64,000 bases of DNA from Boswellia sacra (taxonomy: Eukaryota > Streptophyta > Magnoliopsida > Sapindales > Burseraceae), in NCBI GenBank assembly GCA_013180625.2, contig SNVD02006992.1:186001-250000 (forward strand). The letters run 5' to 3'. The notes under the pieces were generated by a model that worked only from the letters and a program-made list of their open reading frames with translations, made no database searches and was not told the origin of the DNA. Shown here piece after piece: positions 11,776-22,500 of this stretch (position 1 is its first letter; each line of letters starts with the position of its first letter). The position numbers and the translations under genes were made by a program.

Positions 11776-12109
11776 TTCTTAGGTGGTGTCCTGGGCTTTT
11801 TGCAGTCAATTATTTCAGCCATTGGCATGCTGGAATTCTAATGGAGGTGGCACATGGTTCCTTATTTTTGAAGGAGCTGTTATCATTATCCCATATTTCT
11901 CATCAAATGTGACTGGTATTGCTTTATATTTACCTAACAAAGACACTCGCATGACCTATATGAAAATATTCTTCAATTGGTGCTCCAAGCTATAGTGATG
12001 GTCAAAGCATTTGGAAGTTGGAATGAAACTCTTTCTTGAGTGTATTTTATATGCAGCAAGGCATTGCAATGTTTGATGTGACTTTCGAATTCTCTTACGG
12101 CTACAAAAC

Positions 12110-13030
12110 TATCTAATAAATATAAATTAAATTTTTGTACACCCTCTTAAATATAAAACTAACTTCATTTTTTTTTTTTTTAAGTCCACTCGATTCTGTC
12201 TTCTTCTTTCTTTCAGTTAAGGTGTTGCTTACATGCTTATGCATATTATATATAAATATATGTGTGTAGTACATTATTTAAGCATTTTATTTACATGGAG
12301 TACAGAGGGAAGGGAAAATCTTAGGAAATTGAGGGACTTTTTCAACATAACCCACGATACAAATATGAAGTAGGTTGCACTATTGACATGAAAGTGAGTA
12401 TACGTCAGGGTTTCGTATTAATTTTGCCATTGAACAAACAGAGACTTTCTTTATTTATCTACATAAGGCGACTTGATAATTAGTCCTTTTTTAGTTTCTA
12501 CCTTGCAGAACCCGTTTATTCTTGGTTTATTCTCGAAAATACAGACATCTATATCTCCTGCTTTGTATATATTTTAAAATAGATTGAACGTAAAAACATA
12601 TTACCTCAAATGTTCTAAACACTTGATTGATGCCACAGACGTTGTTACGAGAAAATGGCCAACCGTTTGACGTTTTTCCTCTATGTGAACAAAAAAGAGT
12701 AGAATATATTGCTATTGGAATATAAAATTAATGTTAAAACTATATCTACTAATTTAACTTTTTTTGGTAAAGTGGTAAATTTAACAATTACTATTTCAAG
12801 ATAGAGCAATTGTATCCATTCTTAATTTTACTTTCAAACCAGTTATGAAGGCATCTATCTATTTGTTCAACGTCCTTTCTCTACCTCGTTGATGATGAAG
12901 TACCAATTACGTGTCCACCTATTGCCATCTGAAAATATAAGTTGCAGCTCTTTTGAATATTAATTTGTCTCTTGCGTATCAGGCATATAGGTTGAGGATA
13001 AAGTCAAGTAATTAAGATCTAAGAGTATTG
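12110..13030. repeat. Duplicated patatin promoter-side block, copy 2 (orphan)
   Basis: Colinear with 1010-1840 through shared blocks such as TAAGGTGTTGCTTACATGCT and ACTTTTTCAACATAACCCAC. Unlike copy 1 it has no patatin gene to its left; the phosphatase gene ends there at 11775. Together with the 3' relic at 6150-7545 it brackets the place where a third patatin gene body would be expected. Confidence 0.8.
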
Positions 13031-14490
13031 TTATATAAGCCCCGCTAATTCTCTCTTTAAGCCCCATCTAAAATAAAATTATTTTAAAAAAATTAACTTT
13101 ATGAAAATATCTTATATAATTCTTAAAATATCATTTTTAGATGTTTCACATGGTGTTTTCAATTTGGAATATTGCTTTCTCTATAAATTATAAACAAATC
13201 AAACTCCCACTTTTCTCCATCAAAATCCTTCTATTAATAAACAAATCCAATTCTACTTCTATATTCTCTCAATTTAGCATTTACGTATGCTAGATACTTC
13301 ATAAGAATATTGTAACTCTCTCCTTCTAATGGGTTTATTTGTTTATTTATTTTTCTCTCTTTTGTACCCTTTGTGTACTTCTGCTCGATGAACATCATTA
13401 CGTTAAGATTCAATTTTAATTGATTTATGAAGAGAAAAGAAGTTTCTTGTCACAGACATATTTGATCGGGAATCCGATCCTCAAAACATACACAAACACA
13501 GTAAATAGACAAAGGGCACCAGGACACAAATCATACACTCAATCTTCCAACCTTCCAACAATCAAACACATTCTCACAGCACAGCCACAATGCACAACAC
13601 AGTCACATCCATAAGCTTCCTTCAACATTAAGTTTTCAATAATATTCTATCTAATACAATGAAACAAAATCAAATATACATGGAGTTTCCTTATGGAAAT
13701 TAGGTAGATATTTCCTAACACTGGGCATAATTTGGTCATTTAGCATGCTAAGGCATTTTGTTCATTGAAGATTAGTTAAAATCCTTAAGAGTCAAAATTC
13801 CCATTTGACATTTCCAAATACAAAATAACTAAAAGACAATAATAACCCTAACAAAAATACAACAAAATATATACTATGCTACATCAATATTCAACTTTTT
13901 TGAAGAGAATGGAGAGATTTTTGGAGAGAAGAGCTTGTTGGAAAGTTAAAGATATGGAGAGACTGTTGGAACGAGGAGCTTGTTAGGAAGTTTATGGGGT
14001 AATGAGTTTTCCAAGGCTCTCGTTTTCTTCTTTTGAGTGTTCAAATTTTTTTAAGTGATATTTATAAATTGCAGGTAATAATGAAATTGACACCTTGATT
14101 TTTTTTAAATGATATATTTACCTCAGTTCGTAGATAAAAATTAGTACAAAAAAAATTTATAGGATTGGCAGATAAATAAAAATGAGCTTATTGATTGGCG
14201 TACTTGAATTAATCTCTTTTTTTTAAATAAGACTGTACAATATAAAGGGATGAAAGTTTTTTCAATGTTGAATGAATTAATGTATTTAATTTAATTATAA
14301 TGAACTAAAAGAGAATAAATTACAAATTTAACGTAATTTAAGAAAGAGTAAACACTAAAAATAGATTGAGAGAAGAAAACGGGAATACGGAACGTAAGTC
14401 TGGACTTTGTATCGAGAAAAGGAAAAGAGGAAAACATAAGAAGCAAATATTTTGACGGACAGGCTTTCGCACTTGAGACAAGTTCCCAAA
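13031..14490. other. Intergenic stretch without a supportable gene
   Basis: AT-rich. The segment at 13020-13080 (TTATATAAGCCCC and TTTAAGCCCC) resembles the left end of the TIR element at 35596, but no partner end is seen. Positions 13920-14000 repeat a GAGCTTGTTGGAAAGTT-like motif twice. Nothing coding is recognised. Confidence 0.4.
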
Positions 14491-14494
14491 GCTT

Positions 14495-14670
14495 CTAACA
14501 CGACCACTAGGCTATGAGAGAATCTAGCATACTCCAGAGGCATTGCCTCCAGACCAACCAGGATGCTTGTGCCGCACATGTGCACTGATGTGGCACATCC
14601 TGGATGGCTTGGAGGCATTACCTCCGAGCGTGATAGATGCTCTCTTAGACTACAAAGGTCACACTAGGAT
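14495..14670. repeat. Imperfect foldback with arms of about 80-90 bp
   Basis: The left arm (about 14495-14580) and right arm (about 14585-14670) are imperfect reverse complements. Both contain GGAGGCATTACCTCC-like cores (14537-14550 and 14611-14625) and matched CCAGGATG / CATCCTGG segments. It could be a small MITE or a hairpin precursor; no target duplication was found. Confidence 0.65.
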
Positions 14671-14789
14671 GGCTAAATCCGGAGTTGAGGATCCCCGACG
14701 CCTGACCCGAACACAATTTCAGTCCTCGCTCACGAAACTCCCTAAAATTTTTGCTAGGGGAGATAATTTCATTAGGTGCATTAATTTTA

Positions 14790-15995
14790 GGGAAAATTGA
14801 AAAAATGAATATAATTAGAGGCCCTTAATAAAATTTAGACACATCCTGAAAAATTTTCATGCCATAGACACTTTCTTAACAAAAAGATTCAAATACCCTT
14901 TGAAATTCTATTTATTCATAAACTCTTTATTTCCCTCTTTCCTTTACTTATCTCTTCCTATTTCTATAACCGTGTCTTATTTTCATAACGTTTGTTGTTG
15001 TCCAGCTTTCAATACCCCTCGACACCGTCGAAAACGCAGTCCGAAACGCAGCCAGAGGAACGAGAAACTTATTCTGTGTTTGAGAATTTGAGGTAGATTT
15101 TAGGGATTTTGAATTTGAGGATTTGAGTTTGGGTTTGTATTTTGTATTTTTTCTGTGTTTGTGGGGCTAAATGAAGTGTTGTTTGGTTGATTTTTTGGTT
15201 TGATGTGTGTAAAAATAGTGAAAATCAACGTGTTTCGTCGTGATGAAGAAGACACTCGACGTGTCGAGTCCTGTCGATGCTTCAACCGACACTCAACATC
15301 ATCGTTGGTGTTCACTCAATACTAGACATAACGTGTCGAGTCTTGTCGGATGCATAGACCGATTCTCGATATAACGTGTTGAGTTTTGTCAGATGCATGG
15401 ACCAACACTCGATATAACGTTATGTCGAGTGTCGGTCCGGGCATCTGACAAGACTCGACACGTTATGTCTAGTGTCGAATGAACACCGACGATAATGTTA
15501 AGTGTCGGTTGAAACATCTGACATGACTCGACATGTCGAGTGTCCTCTTCGTCATGACGAAACGCGTCAGTTTTCACCATTTTTACACACATTAAACTAA
15601 AAAATCAATCAAATAACACTTCGTTTAACCCCACAAACACAAAATAAATACAAATTACACGCCCAAATTTAAAATCCCTAAAATCTACCCCAAATCCCCA
15701 AACACATGATAAGTTTCTTGTTCCTCTTGTTGTCTTTTGGAGTGCGTTTCTGACGGTGTCGAGGGGTATTGAAAGCTAGACAATAACAAACGGTTATGAA
15801 AATAGGAGACAGTTATGAAAATAGGAAAAGGTAAGTAAAGGACAGAGGGAAATAAAGAGTTTAGGAATAAATTGAATTTTAAAAGGTATTTGAGTCTTTT
15901 TCTGAAGAAAGTGTTTATGATATGAAAATTTTTCAAGATGTGTCCAAATTTTACTTAAAGTCCTTAAAAATGCCTATTTTTTTATTTTTTTTAAT
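14790..15995. mobile_element. 1.2-kb palindromic (foldback) element, Mutator-like ends
   Basis: The whole element is a long inverted repeat centred on TAACGTTA at 15415-15422. The left arm begins GGGAAAATTGAAAAAATG at 14790, a terminus typical of plant MULE TIRs; the right arm fades around 15990 in a T-rich tract. Matching landmarks are AGACACATCCTGAAAAATTT near 14838 with its complement near 15930, and CCCCTCGACACCGTC near 15020 with its complement near 15760. The inner part of each arm carries tandem CpG-rich units of about 43 bp (15334-15376 and 15377-15419, each starting TGTYGAGT). No transposase is encoded, so it is non-autonomous. A 9-bp target duplication could not be fixed because the right end is decayed. 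A partial relative is at 51339-51455. Confidence 0.7.
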
Positions 15996-16535
15996 TTTAT
16001 TTTTTGTTCTAAAGTAATTTTGTTTAGTATTCGGTAAATTGGTGTGCTCTGACAAATGTTATATGGTTCAGAGAATCGAGAAACTAATAAAAGGTGAAAT
16101 GCTAGCATAATAGGATGGTTAATATACTGTATGCCAGTCAGCGGTGGCTTCGTTTTTTATTGAGAATCAGGATTAGATTTCCTAATTCTTAAATACTATT
16201 TGTGTGTGCATATATACATATATATCGTTTTAAGATTGGATTAATAAATTTAAAAAATTTTAATTTATTAAATAAAATATTATAAGATTGGATGAATATA
16301 TTTAAAATTTTTATTTCATTGATTAAAATTAATAATAAATTATTTGTTAGTTTATATATATAAAGAGTTTATAAACTAACAACAGTTTCAATTTAAATAG
16401 AAATACGTCAATAAAACTGGGCTTTTATAGTCAAGTTATAGAACGAACAAAGACGTGAGTGAGTTGAACGATTAAGTTACATCACGCCGTCATGGATGTT
16501 TTATTATTAAAATATGGCTGGAATGGAATTTGAGT

Positions 16536-19500
16536 TCACTTGGAGGCTGAGCTTTCGATGTTCTCCGAGAGTAATTTGGCAAAGTGTGCAAGAGCTTGTC
16601 CATTGGTACCCTCTCCTAATTTTATCTCAAGCTTGCCATTTTCCGGGTTCACTTGTGAAACCTGCTTGGCTAAGAGCTCCTCACCAATCTTCTCAAGATC
16701 TTCCATATTCTTCGCAGTCGAAATATCAACTTTTGCAGCATCATCTTTTAACTTGTCATACTGTAGTCAACCAACAGAAAACTTGTAATCATGGAAAATA
16801 ATGCGGGAAGAGAGAGTCACATTCATGAACACAAGGAAACAGTGACTATGATCTCAATTGGTATACATACCTGAATTCGAAGGTAGTTGACCTTAGAAGC
16901 AAAGAACTCAGAGAGACTGGACACATGAATGTCTACCATATCAGAGCTTGCCTCAGAGAACATATCGTACAATATTGCCTTTTTGCGAGTAAAGCAATAG
17001 GTCCATTTTAACAAACCCCAATTGGAGGCTTTGACTGCACAATAATTCATTGGCTCATGCGCCGAAATACCAGTGCCCAGTGATAGCACCAGCAGTTTTC
17101 TGCACGATAATTGATCACTCTCGTGCTTCAAGATCTTCGGAATGTGGCCTATGGCCATTAGAGTCTATATATGTAATTAAATTGAATTGTTAATCTGTTA
17201 ATTATACCACATATAGGTCATAGGAAAGTGCATGTCAACGGTGATCAACTAATTGTTCAATTAAATTTCAAAACTATTATTAACATATACTTACAGGGTT
17301 ATTTGCAGCAACTGCACCATCAACAAGATGAAAACTGTGAGTTTCCCCAGCAGCATTCTTTGTCTGAAAACGGTGTGGAGGGAGGTAAATGGGAGCTGCA
17401 GAAGTGCCGATACATATATCAGCTAGCCGAGCATTCTTCAGTGCATTTTGTTCAGCCTGTACCCAACTTCAAAATAATTATATTTTGTAACTAGAGCTAT
17501 AAAATATGGAAAAATATATGTTATTAATTTCACGTCTTTGGTTGAGAAGATCAGAGGCTGATGTCGCTTGATGTCAAAAGCTGGTATAACCACGTTTGTT
17601 AGTGTATCTTTCACGGTCGTTTCTTTTAGGAGTTCATTTGTAATGTCGTGGAGGTACTTCCCATCGTACTTTGGTCCCTTCAGCATCCTTCTCACTAAGC
17701 TTGTAATTGAACTTATTCCATCACTTTAATTCAGTTGTGACAAAGAATCATCAAAATATAAAATTATGGGTCAGTTGAAGTATATGTTGGAAATCAATAC
17801 ACAAGAATTTTGAAAACTCACTCTTTTTTCTTTATTTCTTGAATTTTAAATTCCACACACACTTAAACAAATAAGAAAAAAACACTCTATTTATATAGTA
17901 CTCATGGTAATTCTATTTCTTCTATGAATATAAATCATAATTCCTAAACAAAACTTAAATCCTAAGACAAATAAAGTTTATTTCCAACACCCCCCCTTAA
18001 ACTTGATTTGTTACACCAAGTGAATCTCTAATTCTAATAAAGTCTTCATGCTTGAGTGGCTTGGTGAATATATCTACAACTTGATCTTGTGACTTTACGT
18101 ACTCCACTTTCACTTCTCCTCTTGTGATGCAATCTCGTATATAATGGTAACGAGTATCAATGTGCTTGCTTCGATCATGGAACACTGGATTTTCTGCTAG
18201 TGCTATTGCTGACTTGTTATCAACACAAATCTTCGTTGGCTCTTCTTGTGAAGTATTCAACTCCTTCAACAAACTCCTCAACCATATTATGTGACACGCA
18301 CATGTAGTAGCAGCAACATACTCGACTTCACAAGTTGACAATGTAACTATCGGTTGTTTCTTTGACACCCAAGTAAACGAAGTATCTTCTATGAAGAAAA
18401 CACAACCAGTAGTACTCTTTCTATCATTAGTATCTCCAGCCCAGTCACTATCTCAATATCCAATAAGTTTGTAATTATCAGAGACTGAATAATACAAACC
18501 GAAATCAATAGTACCTTTAAGATAGCAAAGGATTCTTTTAACGGTTTTGAAATGTGTAGTAGTTGGATTCTCCATGAAGCGACTTACTAAACCAACGGCA
18601 TAGAGAATATCTGGTCTCGTATATATCAAATACCGCAAGCTTCCAACTAAGCTCTTGAATAGTGTTGGATCAATGCTTTCTCCTTTTCCATTCTTGGATA
18701 GTTTAATTCCACATTCTACTGGTGTATTCACAGGATTGCTGTCATCCATCTTGAAATTAATTCTTCAAGATCTTTCTTGTATACCCTTCTTGAGAAATAA
18801 AAATATCATCTTCTTGTACATGTTGTTTAACTTCAATCTCAAGATAGTATGCCATAAGCCCATATCAGTCATCTCAAACTCTTTTGCAATCGCCTTTTTG
18901 AATTCTTTGAACATATTGACATTGTTCCCAGTAAAGATCAAATCATCCATGTATAAACACACAATCAAGATATTTTCATCTTTGATCTTGATGTAGAAAA
19001 CGTGTTCATAAGGACATTTAGTGAAGCCCGTTTCTTGAAAGTATTTGTTAATTCGGTTATTCCATGCTCTTGGCGCTTGGTTTAACCCATAAAGAGCTTT
19101 CTTCAATTTCAAAACTTTGTCTTCTTAACTTTTAACTACATAACCCAATCGTTGTTAAATATAAACTTCCTCTTCAAGAATTCTATTTAAAAAGGCGGAT
19201 TTCACATCCACTTGAAAAATCTTCCATTTATTTTGAGCTGTCATTGAGATAATCAACCTTATTGTTTCCAAAAAGGCAACGGGAGCAAACACTTCATCAT
19301 AATCAATGCCTTCCTTTTGACTATAACCCTTTGAGACTAATCTTGCTTTGTAGCGTTCAATCTCTCCACTAGCATTCTTCTTTGTCTTGTATACCCATTT
19401 GACACCAATTGCTTTGTGCCCTTGTGGTAGTGAAGTAAGTTCCCATGTGTTATTCTTTTTAATGGATTTTATTTCTTCATCCATTGCCTTTCTCCACTTC

Positions 19501-22500
19501 TTATCTTGTGTTGCTTCTTCAAAGTTCACTGGCTCACAATCAGCAAAAAGACAAAAGAGAGTTAGATTATCAATTCTCTAGGTTACCTTATAGACTTCTG
19601 GTAGACTTCTTGTATGTGGACTTCCATCACTTGAGCTTCCACTAGATGAAGATGATAAAGATTCTCCATGTGAATTTGGTGAAGTGGGAAGTGTGTCACT
19701 CTCTTGTTCTATCTCCATGACTCGTTCTTCATATTCCTCATCAATATAAGGAAGAAGACTATAATCTTTATTAGGTATATTCCAGTCCCAAGTGATTTCT
19801 TCATCAAACTGCATCTCGACTAATCACGATCTTTTTTGTCTTTAGATTGTATAACTTGTAACCTTTAGAACTAGATTCATATCCGATAAAAATCAATTTC
19901 TCACTCTTGTCGTCTAGCTTAGTTCTCCTCTCATCTGGCACATGCACATATGCCACACCTCCAAATACTCGCAAATGAGCGATTCCAAGCTTTCTCTTAC
20001 TCCAAGCTTCTTGAGGTGTTTTTCCTTGCACACTTTTTGTTGGTGATCTATTAGATAAATACACCGCACATGCCATAGCTTCTGCCAAAAACTCTTTTCG
20101 CATTCCTTTACTCTTAAGCATGCTTCGTGCCATGCCAAGAATTGTTCTATTCTTTCTCTCTACAACTCCATTTTGTTAGGGTGATCTAGGAACAGTTAGG
20201 AATCGTCGAATTCGATCCATTCGTCTCACAATATTCATGGAATTCTTTAGATATAAATTCTCATTCTCGATCAGTTCTCATAGCCTTACTTTGATGACCA
20301 CTTTCTTTTTCAACTATTGCTTTGAATTTCTTGAAAACCCCAAAAACTTCTGACTTTTGCTTTAGAAAGTACACCTATGTCTTCCTTGAAAAGTCATATA
20401 TGAGAATGAGGAAATAGTTGTTATTCCCAAGAGAGCTTGGCTTGATTGGACTGCACTCATTTGCATGTATAAGCTCAAGTGGCTTTTGAGCTCTTGAGTA
20501 TGACTGTTTTGGAAAAGATTTTCTAAATTGTTTTCTAAGTAAACAACCTTCACATAGTTGATTTAGATGATTGACGTAAGGTAATCCTCTCACCATGTGC
20601 TTCTTTGACAATAATTCCAGTCCTTCAAAATTAAGATGCCCAAATCAAGGATGCCAAAGCCATGACTTATCCCTATAGCATGCTTTGAGACATTTTGCGA
20701 CATCATTTTGGATAATAAGCAAGAACATCCTATTTTCAGACATAGGAACTTTTGCTATAAAATTCATTTTGTTGTCTCTTATGGAGATACTATTATCTTT
20801 CATATGGATGTCACGTCCCTTTTCTAAAAGTTGCCCCAAACTTAAGATATTATTCTTCATGTTTGGCACATGATAAACATTGGATATAAATTGATGTTTT
20901 CCATTCTTCATGCAGATAAGAACGTTACCTTTACCCTTTACTGGAATTTTTGAATCATTACCAAATGAGACATTCTCACTAACAGATTCATCCAAATCTG
21001 CAAACAAATTTCTTTTTTCACACATGTGGTTGCTAGCTCCAGTGTCAAGATACCATGTATTTTCTTGGCTTTCATCTTTGTCTTTATGAACCAGTAGTAA
21101 GGTACCACTTTTTTCAGTTTTTTCTTCCACATAATTTGTTTTTTCTTTAATTTTTTTAGGTGCTCTACTTTCAAATGCATAATGCCCATGTTTTTTGCAA
21201 TTAAAGCATTGAATGTGAGTCTTACACTCACCCGCATAATGTCTATACTTCTGACAAATATAACATTGAATTTGTGACCTCACATATATTGATTTTGAGT
21301 TCCCTCTTCCACGTCCTCTTGTAGAATTTTCTCCTTGATCATTATTATTGTTGGTATTGGAATTGTTATTCCCACCTTGTCCACGACCTTAATTCATACC
21401 TCGTCCTTGTCCTCGGCCTTGACCTCGATTTTGACCTCGACCTTGACCACGTTGACTTCTTTTATGATTTTCTTCCTTCTCCTTAATTTGTGTTTTAAGG
21501 AGTTGTTCTGAAACACTTTGTTTTTTTTTTTTTTTTTGTATTTCTCTTATGTGCTTGTAATGTACCTTCAAGTTTGTCAATTGTCATTCCTTCCAATTTG
21601 TCATCTTGTTCAAGAATTTGAACTATGGTATTAAATGATGAATCTAAAGAGCGAAGTATCTTTTCTATCTTCTGATTTCTCACCATTTCTTCTCAATTGG
21701 TTTGAGACAATCAAAACTCTTAAAAAATAATCAGAAATAGACTCACTTTCCTTTATATGTAACAATTCAAACTCACCTCTTAAAGTTTGTAGACACACCT
21801 TTTTTACTTTTTCTTGTCCTCCATGTGATTTTTCAAGCTTTTTCTATAATTCTTTAGCAGATTCCATATCTCCACATTTTTTAATTTCAATATTATCTAA
21901 TGCTTCTTGAATGAAGTAGCGAGCCTTCTCATTTTGTTGATATCTTTTTTCAAAATCACTCTTTTGTTGTTGAGACAATGTTTCAATATTTTGTGGTTTA
22001 TCAAAGCCTTTTTCAATAATTTCCCAAACACCATTCGCTCCAAGGATTGATTTCATCCTTATACGCCATATTTCATATCTATTTTCTTTCAATTTTGGAA
22101 TTGTAATTGAATTCATATTGCCAATGCTATTTTAGGAGTCAATCTATCACAAACAAAATCTATTTGGACCAAACTGAAATTCTGCACACAAAGGATTAAA
22201 ATTGAGTATTTTCAGCTTTGGGGGGTTTACCGATATTTGTCAACATCTAGGGGGCAGAATGATATTATCTGTGTCTAGGGGTGGCAATTTGCCCCGCCGG
22301 GTCCGAGGCCCCGGTTTGCCCCGGACAAATGGGGTGGGGCAAGACCCGCCCCAAAACAGTTTTGGGGCGGGTCTGGGGCAAAAAAAATCTGCCCCGGTAG
22401 GGGTGGGTCAGGGTCAGGGTCCGGGTCTAACACTTAGCCCCGTTCGACCCGCCCCGCACAGTATAAGGGTATATATGATAAAAAATAAACTATTGGAACT

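Noticed and set aside
15100..15592. Open frames in the palindrome arms
   Set aside because: Both strands mirror each other, so open frames appear symmetrically; no domain.
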